From assembly GCF_017114865.1 (NCBI RefSeq), contig NZ_JADEYH010000024.1, forward strand, positions 1 through 64,000: DNA of 64,000 bases. The letters run 5' to 3'. Each line of letters opens with the position of its first letter. The first letter of the stretch is position 1. A program made the translations under genes and the position numbers. The DNA comes from Streptomyces verrucosisporus (GTDB taxonomy: Bacteria; Actinomycetota; Actinomycetes; Streptomycetales; Streptomycetaceae). This document shows, in pieces, positions 1 to 8,053 of the stretch. Below the pieces are notes generated by a model that made no database searches, had not been told where the DNA came from, and worked only from the letters and a program-made list of their open reading frames with translations.

Positions 1-929
1 ATGCCCTGAGCGCGGGCGGTCTCCAGCGGAACCGTCTTGACCGCGGGCCTGGTCCACGAGGCCGTCAGATACCAGCGTCCACGCTCCACGTCCAGGTGGA
101 TGCGGTAGGCCACAGCCCGGTTGCCCTCGATCCGGTCGCGCCACTCCTCGCCTCGGTGGGCGAAGACGACCTTCGAGGCGAGGGCGTACCGGCCGTGCCG
201 GGCGTTCGCCAGGTGGGCGAGCGGTGCGGGCAGCTTGATGCTGACCTCGCCCTCGGGGCTGACGCGGATGGTCTCGTTCCCGTACCGCTTGCCGGACTCG
301 CCGTCGGCGCAGAGGAACCAGCGCTCGGCCTCCCACCGCTCGCGCCACTGCTCGGCGGTGAGCCGGGCGGCTTGGAGGTTGTGACGGTTGTCGAGGAGCT
401 TTTGGCCGCCGCGCACGACGTGCCCGACACCGGCCTCACGCTCCGCACGAGCCACGTCGAGGCGGTGTTCCAAGGTAGCCAGGCGCCGGGACTTGTGGAA
501 CCACTCGCCCTTGGGCCGGTATCCGCCCAGAACACGCTTGGTGCCCTTCTTCCCGATTGGCCGCGACAGGCGGTGCATCAGGGTGCGCACACCGGCTTCG
601 AGACCTTGGATGTGGGCGAGTTGGCAGCGCCGGGAGAGCGCCCACTGGTCATGGGTGGCCTTCGTGATCGCCCCGGCCCAGCGCGAGGACGAGGAGGCCG
701 TCAGCCCTTGCTTGCGGGCCGCCCACGTGTCCGTGGAGTGCTCCAGGCCATCGGCACACCGGATCTTGAGGTCGAGGCAAGCCAGGCGCCCCAGGTGTTC
801 GCCGACGAGTCGCAACACCTTGTCGTCTTCGGTGGTGAGGTGCTTGAGGCGGTCGCGTATCGCCACCCCGGACGGCCCGAGCGCGACGAACGGCGCCCCG
901 ATCGGTCGCGGCTTCTTGGGCTCACTCAC
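1..929 (-). CDS. tnpB: IS607-type TnpB accessory nuclease, partial (N-terminal 309 residues)
   Basis: The frame opens with GTG at 929, overlapping the tnpA stop codon (922-924) by 8 bases, and stays open to the window edge. The visible part includes the segments ATHDQWALSRRCQLAHIQG and SWTRPAVKTVPLETARAQG, which match the N-terminal, wedge-like half of IS605/IS607 TnpB proteins. The RuvC catalytic motifs and the C-terminal zinc finger would lie beyond position 1. TnpB proteins are RNA-guided DNA nucleases that help the element persist at its donor site. Whether this copy is intact cannot be judged. No internal stop or frameshift is seen in the visible portion. Confidence 0.8.
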   Translation of the reverse strand, partial: MSEPKKPRPIGAPFVALGPSGVAIRDRLKHLTTEDDKVLRLVGEHLGRLACLDLKIRCADGLEHSTDTWAARKQGLTASSSSRWAGAITKATHDQWALSRRCQLAHIQGLEAGVRTLMHRLSRPIGKKGTKRVLGGYRPKGEWFHKSRRLATLEHRLDVARAEREAGVGHVVRGGQKLLDNRHNLQAARLTAEQWRERWEAERWFLCADGESGKRYGNETIRVSPEGEVSIKLPAPLAHLANARHGRYALASKVVFAHRGEEWRDRIEGNRAVAYRIHLDVERGRWYLTASWTRPAVKTVPLETARAQG

Positions 930-1506
930 CGGCGGCCGCCGCTTCCAGGGCCTTCTTCGCCCGGTTCTTCGCGGACCGGCGTCCGTACAGGCGGGCGCAG
1001 AACGACGTCAGCACCTCCACCATGTCGCGCACGAGGTCGTCCTCGACCTCACCCTCGTCCAGCACCACCAGGCGGCGGCCGGACGCAGACAGCGCGGCTT
1101 CGATCAGTTCCACGTTCATGCGACCGAGGCGGTCTTTGTGCTCGACCACTACCGTGGTCACCTTCGCATCCGCCAGGAGCCGCTTCGCCTTCGGCCGGCA
1201 GCCGTTCACGCCCGACCCGATCTCGGACTCAATACGGACGACCTTGTGACCGGCCTTCGCCGCCCACGCCGACAGCCGGGCGGTCTGCCGCTCCAGGTCC
1301 GGCTTCTGATCATGGGAGGAGACGCGGGCGTACAAGCCCGCGCCACCGGTCACGGTGGGTGAGGTGTTCGCGTCGATGTTCACCAGGATCGTGCGCGGCC
1401 CCACGCGTTCCGCGGGGACCGGCAACGTGCCCTCACGGAACCAGCGGTACGCCGTGCGGGGCGCAATGCCCTGTGCGCGTGCCCATTCCGTCAGATTCAT
1501 ACGCAA
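922..1506 (-). CDS. tnpA: IS607-family serine recombinase TnpA
   Basis: This 194-residue protein has the usual IS607 transposase size and order. A MerR-like helix-turn-helix lies at residues 1-45 (LTEWARAQGIAPRTAYRWF). A serine-resolvase catalytic domain begins at LYARVSSHDQ, whose first Ser after YARV is the expected nucleophile. The downstream ...VVEHKDRLGR... segment carries the catalytic Asp/Arg region. The protein cuts and joins element ends with little target specificity. It overlaps tnpB by 8 bases, consistent with translational coupling. The ATG at 1506 was chosen because it begins the DNA-binding domain exactly. Confidence 0.9.
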   Translation of the reverse strand: MRMNLTEWARAQGIAPRTAYRWFREGTLPVPAERVGPRTILVNIDANTSPTVTGGAGLYARVSSHDQKPDLERQTARLSAWAAKAGHKVVRIESEIGSGVNGCRPKAKRLLADAKVTTVVVEHKDRLGRMNVELIEAALSASGRRLVVLDEGEVEDDLVRDMVEVLTSFCARLYGRRSAKNRAKKALEAAAAGE

Positions 1507-1763
1507 GATCGTATATCACTCGTGACGCCTGAAGAACACTCATGGACACTTATTCGAGAACTGTTCGCAACCTCCGATTCGGCGGAACAGCGGCCGATTC
1601 CCCCAACTCCCTTTGACGGCAGGTCTGTTCGCGATCACGGAGTTCCCGCGCGCCACGTGCGCACAGCAGGCGCTCGGGGCTCCGGACCGGCGTGGAGCGG
1701 ATCGGCGCAGAACGGACACAACCGGCGAGGCTGTCTCACCGGGTCCGTGGGTAGGTTCCGTCC

Positions 1764-1976
1764 ATGACTGATGTCGTGGACGCAGACGAACTCCTCCGCC
1801 GCATCCGGGTCGCACGCGACTGGGCGGCCGAAAGGGAAGCCGGAGCCGGGAGCCTGCCCGGCGCCGGCGAGGGCGCCGATCCCACTGCGGCCGGCGTCGA
1901 CCGTGTCGTCTTCTCGGTGGTCCGCGAGGTGCTGGACGAGATCATCAACCCGGGGACCCACTCCCGCCGGCGGTAG
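1764..1976 (+). CDS. Small acidic hypothetical protein (70 aa)
   Basis: This short open frame begins with ATG and sits between the IS607 element and the DUF2945 gene. The product is rich in Asp/Glu and Ala, with a predicted helical N-terminus (DADELLRRIRVARDWAAERE) and a helical C-terminal half ending in three arginines. No known domain is recognised. Third-position GC matches real neighbours, and a strong hairpin follows at 1993-2018, which supports a transcribed gene. The ribosome-binding site is weak (GTAGG about 8 bases upstream). Confidence 0.5.
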   Translation: MTDVVDADELLRRIRVARDWAAEREAGAGSLPGAGEGADPTAAGVDRVVFSVVREVLDEIINPGTHSRRR

Positions 1977-1992
1977 GCCCCCTGCTCCTTCT

Positions 1993-2018
1993 CCCGGGCT
2001 CGGTGGCGGGAGCCCGGG
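1993..2018 (+). terminator. Hairpin after the 70-aa gene
   Basis: A perfect 9-bp GC stem (CCCGGGCTC / GAGCCCGGG) with an 8-base loop lies 17 bases after the stop at 1976. There is no T-run, which is usual for Streptomyces terminators. The rest of 1977-2280 shows no convincing gene. Confidence 0.5.
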
Positions 2019-2280
2019 CCGTGCCGCGGCGACAGAGGCGTCGGCTTCCCGCCGGGGTGCCCGGTCGTGTGCGACCCGCCGAGGCGGACGCCGCGCGACG
2101 GCCCGGCTCCACCGTGTCCGATCCCGTCCGGGGACGCTCCGGCCGACCGGTACGGGAGCCTGCGGAGCGCCGACCGTCCCCCACCGCCGCCCGCGGCTTC
2201 GCGGTGGTGGGACACGGCCATACGGATACCATGAGGACGAACGGGGCTTTTCATCCGTCCACCCCCCGCGGGAGGGGAAG

Positions 2281-2514
2281 ATGATGAAGAAGAACAGGAA
2301 GTTCCGCAAGGGAGACCGGGTCTCCTGGAAGAGCCACGGAAGCGAGGCCGTCGGCAAGATCGAGAAGGAGATCACCTCCCGTACCGAGGCCGGCGGGCGC
2401 ACCGTGGACGCCTCCCCCGACGACCCCCAGTACCAGGTCCGCAGCGAGAAGTCCGGCGGCCGGGCGGTCCACCGCCCCGACGCCCTCCGTGAGAAGGAGT
2501 CAGGGGATGACTGA
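2281..2514 (+). CDS. DUF2945-type Tudor-like small protein (77 aa)
   Basis: The product begins MMKKNRKFRKGDRVSW and continues with an SHG...VGKIEKEI segment, followed by YQVRSEKSGGRAVHRPDAL. This pattern (positively charged start, G-D-x-V-x-W, then a K/R-S-x-K-T/S-G-x-x-A-x-H motif) is the signature of the DUF2945/HVA1 family, a small beta-barrel of Tudor type whose biochemical role is unknown. A strong GGGAGGGGAAG lies directly upstream. The downstream gene starts inside this one (8-base overlap), so the two are a translationally coupled pair; DUF2945 and DUF3140 genes are often adjacent in actinobacteria. Confidence 0.85.
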   Translation: MMKKNRKFRKGDRVSWKSHGSEAVGKIEKEITSRTEAGGRTVDASPDDPQYQVRSEKSGGRAVHRPDALREKESGDD

Positions 2515-2851
2515 GCACCGCGAGGACCGCGACGGGACCGTCACCGAGTTCGGGAAGCTGGTCAACCTCACCCCCAAGCAGCTCCAGGACTGGCTGGAAC
2601 GGGACGAGTCCAGGGCCGCCGGGCAGCACCGGGGCGGCGGGGAGAGCACCGGCCACGCCTCCGGCCGCCGCATCGTCGAGCTGCTGCGGACGTCGAAGTC
2701 CGACCTCAGCGACGACGACGTGGCCCACATGCGCAAGGTCAACGGTTACATCAAGCGGCACCTGGCACAGCGTCCGTCGGGCGACGTCACCGACACCACC
2801 TGGCGGCACTCCCTGATGAACTGGGGACACGACCCCCTCAAGGACGGCTGA
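2507..2851 (+). CDS. DUF3140 family protein (114 aa)
   Basis: ATG at 2507 overlaps the end of the DUF2945 gene by 8 bases. The protein contains FGKLVNLTPKQLQDWLERDES near the start, then GRRIVELL, DDDVAHMRKVNGYIKRHLAQ and a terminal WRHSLMNWGHDP. This is the characteristic DUF3140 layout: a small, highly charged, helical protein of unknown function whose LTPKELEDWL and SLMNWGHDP elements are strongly conserved. Involvement in DNA or histone-like binding has been suggested only by family resemblance. Expression is presumably linked to the preceding gene. Confidence 0.85.
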   Translation: MTEHREDRDGTVTEFGKLVNLTPKQLQDWLERDESRAAGQHRGGGESTGHASGRRIVELLRTSKSDLSDDDVAHMRKVNGYIKRHLAQRPSGDVTDTTWRHSLMNWGHDPLKDG

Positions 2852-2886
2852 CACCGCCGGGCCCCCACGGGCGGCGTCCTGCGGCG

Positions 2887-3027
2887 TCACCGTTCGGGCT
2901 CACCCTCCTCCACCCGGTAGGACCTGCTCCAGGTGGCTCCGCACCGGCAGCGGGACAGTTCTATCAGCTCGCCTTCCTCGGACACCTCCAGCCCGTGGTT
3001 GAGGCGAACGTGCACATGCTCTGCCAT
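2887..3027 (-). CDS. Short Cys-containing hypothetical protein (46 aa)
   Basis: The frame runs further upstream, but the natural start is ATG at 3027 (MAEHVHVRLNHGLEVSEEG), preceded by GGGAG. The product carries a CRCGATW segment like half of a zinc ribbon, in a beta-rich sequence (LIELSRCRCGATWSRSYRV). It may be a small stand-alone metal-binding protein. No firm family is recognised. It converges with the DUF3140 gene, 35 bases apart. Confidence 0.5.
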   Translation of the reverse strand: MAEHVHVRLNHGLEVSEEGELIELSRCRCGATWSRSYRVEEGEPER

Positions 3028-3280
3028 GGCGGCCCGACTCCCGGTCGACGAGGGCTCTCCGGCCCTGCGGCAGGAGGGGACGCCCCCATCATCCACACCC
3101 GCCGCACCCGCGGAAATGACGCGGGGCACTCCCCCCGGGGGCCCGCGCCGTCCGCCGCACCCACCCGTCAGCCCGCAGGCGTGCGGAAGGACGGCGGGGA
3201 GCCCTGGGCTCCAAAGGCCGGGGCAGGCCGCTGACCCGCCCCCTGGAGAAGGGGACGGGGATCGCCGCGGCACGGACCAC

Positions 3281-3301
3281 GGGCCCGCCTCCCGCGGGCC
3301 C
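3281..3301 (-). terminator. Hairpin downstream of the MFS gene
   Basis: A perfect 8-bp stem (GGGCCCGC / GCGGGCCC) with a 5-base loop lies 21 bases past the MFS stop at 3323 on the minus strand. The remainder of 3028-3322 is GC-rich with no credible gene. Confidence 0.5.
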
Positions 3302-3322
3302 GGCGGCGCACGCACCGGCTCG

Positions 3323-4585
3323 TCAGTCGGCCGCCTTGGCGGCCTCGGGGGCCCCGGGGCCCCCGAGGGCCTGCGCAGGCCCTCCGGCGGGCTCGCCTCC
3401 CCCGGCGGCGGCCCGGGACTCGGTCCGCAGGATCCCGGCGGCCCCGGCCGCCACCGCGCACAGGGCCGCGGGCAGCAGGAAGGCGACGTTCAGCGGCACG
3501 AGATGGGTGAGCGGCCCGATGACGGCCGGCCCGGCGAGCATGCCGAGGTAGCCGAGCCCCGCCACCCGTGAGACGTTGGCCCCGGCCGCTTCCGGGTCGG
3601 CGTGGCCCGCCGCGCTGAAGAGCTGGGGCACGCAGCCGGACAGCCCCATGCCGAAGACGGTCCAGCCGACCAGGGCCAGGGGAACCCAGGGCGAGACCAC
3701 CACCGCCGACAGGCCGATCGCGGCCAGGAGGGCGCCGTAGCGGACGATCGCGACCGGGCCGAAGCGCGCGGCCACCCGGTCGGTGAGCAGGCGTCCGACG
3801 GTCATGGCGGTGGCGAAGGCCCCGTAGGCGAGGGCCGCCGTGGCGGGGGGCGCGCCCAGGACGTCCCGCAGGGCGAGCACGCTCCAGTCGTTGGCCACCC
3901 CCTCGGCGAGCATCAGCATCAGCGCGAGGGCGGCCAGCGCCCAGGTCCGCCCGGGCGCCCCGGGCCCGGACCCGGCTCCGGTGGACGTCTTCGGGGCTTC
4001 CCTCCCGGGGCCCGCGGGTCCGGCGGGCTCGGGGCGCAGCAGCGCGGGGGCCGCCAGGACGGCGACCATGAGCCCGGCGGCGCCCATCCCGGCGAGAGTC
4101 CCGGCGGCGCTCCACTCCCAGCCGAGGGTCCTGGCGCCGGCCAGGGCCGCGAGCACCCCTCCGACGGAGAACACCGCGTGGAAGGCGGACATGACGGGCC
4201 GCCGGTAGCCGCGCTCCACCTGGACGGCGTGAGTGTTCATGGCGACGTCCAGGCAGCCGTTGCCGAAGCCGAACACCAGTAGGGCCGCACCCAGGGTCCA
4301 GGCCCCTTCGGCCAGGCCGGGCAGCACCAGGGACGCACTGCACAGCACCGCGCTCAGCGGCACCACCGCACGGGCGCCGAAGCGGTCGGCCAGTGGTCCG
4401 GTCAGCCGCATGCCCGCGAAGGCTCCGCCACCGAGCAGGAGCAGCAGCCAGCCCAGGACGGCGTGGCTGATCCCCGCGCGGTCCTCCACCACCGGGATGT
4501 GGACGACCCACATGCCCATCAGGAAGCCGTTGAGGCCGAAGTAGGCGAAGGTGGCCAGCCGTGCGAGCCGCAGCGTTCTCTCCAT
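3323..4585 (-). CDS. Major facilitator superfamily transporter
   Basis: The 420-residue, very hydrophobic product has about 12 membrane segments. Its first helix begins FAYFGLNGFLMGMWVVHIPVV, the A-motif-like loop is GPLADRFGAR, and it contains FGFGNGCLDVAMNTHAVQVE. This last stretch is typical of the YbjJ/fucose-permease-like MFS group, whose substrates are mostly unknown sugars or drugs. The C-terminal tail is Ala/Gly/Pro-rich and probably cytoplasmic. The gene is divergent from a DeoR-type regulator across a 74-bp AT-rich spacer, suggesting that the regulator controls it and that the substrate is a carbohydrate or its breakdown product. Confidence 0.85.
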   Translation of the reverse strand: MERTLRLARLATFAYFGLNGFLMGMWVVHIPVVEDRAGISHAVLGWLLLLLGGGAFAGMRLTGPLADRFGARAVVPLSAVLCSASLVLPGLAEGAWTLGAALLVFGFGNGCLDVAMNTHAVQVERGYRRPVMSAFHAVFSVGGVLAALAGARTLGWEWSAAGTLAGMGAAGLMVAVLAAPALLRPEPAGPAGPGREAPKTSTGAGSGPGAPGRTWALAALALMLMLAEGVANDWSVLALRDVLGAPPATAALAYGAFATAMTVGRLLTDRVAARFGPVAIVRYGALLAAIGLSAVVVSPWVPLALVGWTVFGMGLSGCVPQLFSAAGHADPEAAGANVSRVAGLGYLGMLAGPAVIGPLTHLVPLNVAFLLPAALCAVAAGAAGILRTESRAAAGGGEPAGGPAQALGGPGAPEAAKAAD

Positions 4586-4659
4586 GTTCCAGAATTTAAC
4601 AAACTAAATCTCTGTTCGATAGATTGAGTTACGCACATACTTCGTGTTCAATTCCTGGC
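4586..4659. promoter_or_regulatory. Divergent promoter region with direct repeats
   Basis: This short spacer between the MFS gene and the DeoR regulator is unusually AT-rich for this genome. It contains two copies of an 8-mer, TGTTCGAT at 4613-4620 and TGTTCAAT at 4645-4652, 32 bases apart (about three helical turns). Direct repeats on one helix face suit DeoR-family operators. Their role is inferred from position only. Confidence 0.4.
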
Positions 4660-5418
4660 GTGGCGAGCGCGGAGCGACTGAGACTGATCACTGAGGCCGT
4701 GCGTGAGGCCGGGCAGCTGAGCGTGGCGGAGCTGGCCGGGCTCACCGGCGCCTCGGAGATGACCATCCGGCGCGACCTGGAGTTCCTGGCGGACCAGGGG
4801 GTCCTGGAGCGCTACCGCGGCGGGGCCAGCAGCCTGCTGCTGCGCGGCGAGGAGCCTCCGTTCGGGCTGAGGGAGCTGGAGAGGCCGCACGCCAAGCGGC
4901 GGATCGCCGCCGAGGCGGCCTCCCTGATCGCCGACGGCGAGTCGGTCGTCCTCGACAGCGGTACGACCTGCCTGGAGGTGGCCCGCGCCCTGGCCGGCCG
5001 CCGGCTGACCGTCATGCCTCTGTCCCTGCACGCCGCCAACGCCCTCACCGGCGCCCCCCGGCTGAAGCTGCTGCTGCCCGGTGGGGAGCCGCGCCCGGGC
5101 GAGCTGGCGCTGACCGGCCCGCTGGCCGAGGCGTCCTTGGCCGCACTGCGCTTCGACACCGCCGTCATCGGCTGCTGCGGACTGAACGCGGTGGACGGGC
5201 TGACCGCTTACGACCTGGCCGACGCCGCCGTCAAGCGCGCCGCGATCGCCTCGGCCCGCAGGATGGTCGCGGTCGCCGACGCGGCCAAGTTCTCCCGTAC
5301 CGCCCTCGCCTCCGTCGCGCCCGCCTCGGCGCTCGACGCGGTGGTGACGGAGGAGGACGCCCCCGAGGAGGAGACCGGCGCGCTGGCCGCAGCCGGCGTG
5401 ACCGTACGGAAGGTGTGA
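4660..5418 (+). CDS. DeoR/GlpR-family transcriptional regulator
   Basis: The 252-residue product begins with a helix-turn-helix carrying the DeoR signature (ELAGLTGASEMTIRRDLEFL, then GVLERYRGGA). A DeoR C-terminal sensor domain follows, with IADGESVVLDSGTTCLEVA and FDTAVIGCCGLNAVDGLTAYD, related to sugar-phosphate isomerases. Such proteins usually bind a phosphorylated sugar and repress adjacent transport or catabolic genes; the divergent MFS gene is the obvious target. GTG at 4660 starts directly at the HTH. A TTG at 4624 would add 12 residues. Neither has a good ribosome-binding site, so a leaderless mRNA is possible. Confidence 0.88.
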   Translation: MASAERLRLITEAVREAGQLSVAELAGLTGASEMTIRRDLEFLADQGVLERYRGGASSLLLRGEEPPFGLRELERPHAKRRIAAEAASLIADGESVVLDSGTTCLEVARALAGRRLTVMPLSLHAANALTGAPRLKLLLPGGEPRPGELALTGPLAEASLAALRFDTAVIGCCGLNAVDGLTAYDLADAAVKRAAIASARRMVAVADAAKFSRTALASVAPASALDAVVTEEDAPEEETGALAAAGVTVRKV

Positions 5419-5476
5419 ACCGCCGCGGCCCGGTGGGACCGCCCGCCGACCGCCCGGGGCGGGGCGGCCGGGGCGG

Positions 5477-5914
5477 TCATCGCCCCTCAAGCAGCCCCGT
5501 GACCACCCGGCCGAACAGCAGCCGGGCCGCCCAGGCCGTCGGCGGGTCCAGCAGGCGCGGCAGCCCCCGCACCCGCACCTCCTCGCGCCAGACGGCCAGC
5601 GATCCCACGTCGGCGGGGACCACCTCCGCCTCGGCCCAGCCGAGCACGACCCTCCCCCGCTTCTCCACACGGCAGCGGCCGGGACGGTCTGCGGTGGGCG
5701 GCTCCCAGTGCACGACTTCCATGGGGTCGTCGAACCCGGCGCGCCCGGTGCCCGTACGCGCCGTGAAGCGCGTGCCGACGCCGGTGGGCGGCGCGGTGGT
5801 GACCGTGATCGCGGTGAACGGGACGTGGCGGGCGTGGTTCTCCCAGGTGGTCAGCCGGTGCCACGCCTCTTCGGCCGGAAGGCGGGTACGGCGCTCGATC
5901 CGGATGAGGGGCAT
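5477..5914 (-). CDS. SRPBCC (START-like) family protein
   Basis: This 145-residue product starts MPLIRIERRTRLPAEEAWHRL, the first strand and helix of the polyketide-cyclase/START fold, followed by WENHARHVPFTAITV and the ...VGTRFTARTG... strand. The C-terminal long helix (TAWAARLLFGRVVTGLLEG) fits the fold. Members bind hydrophobic ligands in a central cavity, and no catalytic residue can be named. ATG at 5914 begins at the conserved first strand. The gene is downstream of, and co-oriented with, the hibernation-factor gene (107-base gap) and converges with the DeoR gene. Confidence 0.75.
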   Translation of the reverse strand: MPLIRIERRTRLPAEEAWHRLTTWENHARHVPFTAITVTTAPPTGVGTRFTARTGTGRAGFDDPMEVVHWEPPTADRPGRCRVEKRGRVVLGWAEAEVVPADVGSLAVWREEVRVRGLPRLLDPPTAWAARLLFGRVVTGLLEGR

Positions 5915-6021
5915 ACCGCGACGGTAGACACCGCGTGCCCGCGCACCCGGCCGACCCGCCGAGCGCCGCCCCGGGTGGCGTCCGCAGGCCGGGGCGGGTG
6001 TCCCGGCCGGCGGACGCCGGG

Positions 6022-6789
6022 TCACTCGGCCGGGGTGATCAGCTCGTGGAGGCCGTCGCGGCGGCGGTGGAGCAGGGCTCCGCGCTCGGTGGCGGCGTCG
6101 ACGAAGAACACGAACGGCAGACCGGTCGCCTCCAGCCGCCACACCGCCTGCTCGACCCCCATACGGGGCGCCGGGATCCCGCTGATCCCCAGCGCGACGG
6201 CCGGCGGAGCGGCCGGCGGGAGGTCCGCCGGCGCCGGCGCGGAGGCGTCCGCGCGGGCGCGGGCCAGCCGGTGGCCGCCCTCCCCGTCCCGGTAGACCAC
6301 GCTGTCGACGCCCGAGGCGGCGTCGGTGAACAGCTGGAAGCCGTACCCCAGGGCCTCCATCCGGTGCACCGCCTGGGCGGGGGTCATCCGGGCGGGGCCG
6401 TGGGCGCGGCGGCGCACGACGCGGCGCCCCTGCCCGATGCGCGAGCCGGGACGCGGCCCGCCGCCGTGGTGTCCGCGGCGGTGGGCGCGGGCCAGCCGGC
6501 CCGCCAGCCGGTCGCGCAGCAGGTCGATCGCCTCGGGCATGGTGTCGGCGGAGACGTGGGCCCGCACCGGGCGGCCGTTGACGTCCACGTTCACCTGGGC
6601 GTGCGCCGGGTGCCGCACGGATGCGCCGGCCGCCTGGCTCAGCTTCACCCTGGTGCCCAGGACCGGCTCCCCGACCTTGCCCAGGGCCGCCAGCACCTTG
6701 GTCCGCGCGTACTCGGCCGCGTCCCCGGGCACCTCGCCCCGGACCTCGACCCTGACCTCCGGAAGGGGGCGAATCTGCGAACGGTTCAT
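6022..6789 (-). CDS. Long ribosome-hibernation-promoting factor-like protein
   Basis: The product is 255 residues. The first ~110 residues (VRVEVRGEVPGDAAEYARTK... VNVDVNGRPVRAHVSADT) fit the S30AE fold that binds the 30S decoding region. Two tandem C-terminal S30AE dimerisation-type modules follow: MTPAQAVHRMEALGYGFQLF with SVVYRDGEGGHRLAR, and MGVEQAVWRLEATGLPFVFF with HRRRDGLHELIT. Ordinary long HPF has only one such module. ATG at 6789 follows a near-consensus AGGAGG. Proteins of this double-tail type occur in dormancy-associated actinobacterial loci. It lies next to the hydrogenase maturation operon, consistent with a persistence role. Confidence 0.82.
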   Translation of the reverse strand: MNRSQIRPLPEVRVEVRGEVPGDAAEYARTKVLAALGKVGEPVLGTRVKLSQAAGASVRHPAHAQVNVDVNGRPVRAHVSADTMPEAIDLLRDRLAGRLARAHRRGHHGGGPRPGSRIGQGRRVVRRRAHGPARMTPAQAVHRMEALGYGFQLFTDAASGVDSVVYRDGEGGHRLARARADASAPAPADLPPAAPPAVALGISGIPAPRMGVEQAVWRLEATGLPFVFFVDAATERGALLHRRRDGLHELITPAE

Positions 6790-6874
6790 GGTTTCCTCCT
6801 GCCGTCGTGGCACCTTCAGACTCCTCCCGCGCCGGCTCTTCCCGGCAGGGCCGAAGGTCCCCGGGGCCGGTGCC

Positions 6875-6945
6875 GTCCGTACCCCGCCGGGAGGGGAGGT
6901 ACGGACCGGACCGGCCCCCCGTGCGCCGGCCGCGAGGGGGGCCGG
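6875..6945 (-). terminator. Tandem hairpins after hypE
   Basis: On the minus strand, directly after the hypE stop (6947), lies a perfect 10-bp stem (CCGGCCCCCC at 6911-6920 with 6936-6945). A second perfect 9-bp stem follows (GTCCGTACC at 6875-6883 with 6898-6906). Two consecutive GC hairpins without a T-run form a typical Streptomyces terminator and separate the hyp operon from the hibernation-factor gene. Confidence 0.65.
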
Positions 6946-6946
6946 C

Positions 6947-8053
6947 TCAGCAGATGCGGGGCAGCTGCTCGCCCAGCGGCAGGTCCACCACGCGGGTGCC
7001 GCCGAATCCGGTGCGGGCCACGACCATGCCCGGGTGGTCCGCCACGCACTCCCCGACGACCGCGGCCCCGGCGCCCTGGGGGTGCGCCCGCATCGCGGCG
7101 AGCACGGCGTCGGCCCGCCCGCGCGGGACGAAGGCCACCAGACGGCCCTCGTTGGCCACGTACAGCGGGTCCAGGCCGAGGAAGCCGCAGGCGGCCGACA
7201 CGGCCTCCGGCACGGGCAGGGCCCGCTCGTTCAGCACGACGCCGGTGCCGGACGCCGCCGCGATCTCGTTCAGCGCCGTGCCCAGCCCGCCGCGGGTGGG
7301 GTCGCGCAGCGTGTGGAGGTCCGGGGCGGCCGCGAGCATCGCCTGCACCAGGCCGCCCAGGGGCGCGGTGTCGCTGGACACCTCCACCCCGAACTCCAGC
7401 CCCTCGCGGACGCTCATGATGGCCACCCCGTGCATCCCGATCGGCCCGCTGACGATCACCACGTCACCGGGTTCGGCGCGCTGCGGGCGGATGTCGACGC
7501 CCTCGGGGATCAGGCCGATGCCGGCTGTGTTGACGAAGATCCCGTCGCCGTGCCCGGCGTCGACCACCTTGGTGTCACCGGTGGCGACGGTGACGCCGGC
7601 CGCCGCGGCGGCCGTGCCGACGGCCTGGGCGACCCGCCGGACCACCGACAGCTCGGTGCCCTCCTCGATGATGAAGGCACATGACAGGTACGCGGCCCGC
7701 GCGCCGCTCATGGCCAGGTCGTTGACGGTGCCGTTGACGGCCAGGTCGCCGATGCAGCCGCCGGGGAAGAACAGCGGGCGCACCACGTAGGAGTCGGTGG
7801 AGAACGCCAGGCGCGCGCCGCCCAGCGACAGCGCGGCCGAGTCGGCGAGCCCGGCCAGCGTCTCGTTGCCGTAGGCGGGGACGAAGAGGTGCTCCACCAG
7901 TTCGGCGGAGAGGGCCCCGCCGCCACCGTGCCCCATGACGACCACCGGGTGGTCGCGCAGCGGGGCCGGACAGGTCCACTCGGCGGGGTCCACGGGTTCG
8001 GCGGCCGTGCCGGTGGTTCGGGTGGTGTCGGTGGTGCCGGCGGTGTCAGCCAA
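6947..8053 (-). CDS. hypE: Hydrogenase maturation protein HypE
   Basis: This 368-residue protein dehydrates a thiocarboxamide on its own C-terminal Cys to the cyanide ligand of the [NiFe] site, using ATP. The N-terminal glycine-rich segment VVMGHGGGGALSAELVEHLF, the ATP-site stretch AFSTDSYVVRPLFFPGG and the invariant C-terminal PRIC are all present, so the acceptor Cys368 is intact. It is the last gene of the leftward hypABFCDE operon and overlaps hypD by 8 bases. About 25 extra Thr/Ala-rich residues precede the conserved core; an alternative downstream start is possible. Confidence 0.96.
   Translation of the reverse strand: MADTAGTTDTTRTTGTAAEPVDPAEWTCPAPLRDHPVVVMGHGGGGALSAELVEHLFVPAYGNETLAGLADSAALSLGGARLAFSTDSYVVRPLFFPGGCIGDLAVNGTVNDLAMSGARAAYLSCAFIIEEGTELSVVRRVAQAVGTAAAAAGVTVATGDTKVVDAGHGDGIFVNTAGIGLIPEGVDIRPQRAEPGDVVIVSGPIGMHGVAIMSVREGLEFGVEVSSDTAPLGGLVQAMLAAAPDLHTLRDPTRGGLGTALNEIAAASGTGVVLNERALPVPEAVSAACGFLGLDPLYVANEGRLVAFVPRGRADAVLAAMRAHPQGAGAAVVGECVADHPGMVVARTGFGGTRVVDLPLGEQLPRIC

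Larger units (their letters stand above)
1..1506 (-). mobile_element. IS607-family insertion sequence, cut by window edge
   Basis: A serine-recombinase tnpA is followed by an overlapping tnpB on the minus strand, the standard layout of IS607 elements. The tnpA-proximal end should lie shortly upstream of 1506, in 1507-1540, but IS607 ends have no conspicuous inverted repeats and no duplication, so the exact boundary is not visible. The other end, including the tnpB 3' end and any guide-RNA region, lies outside the window. Confidence 0.85.
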
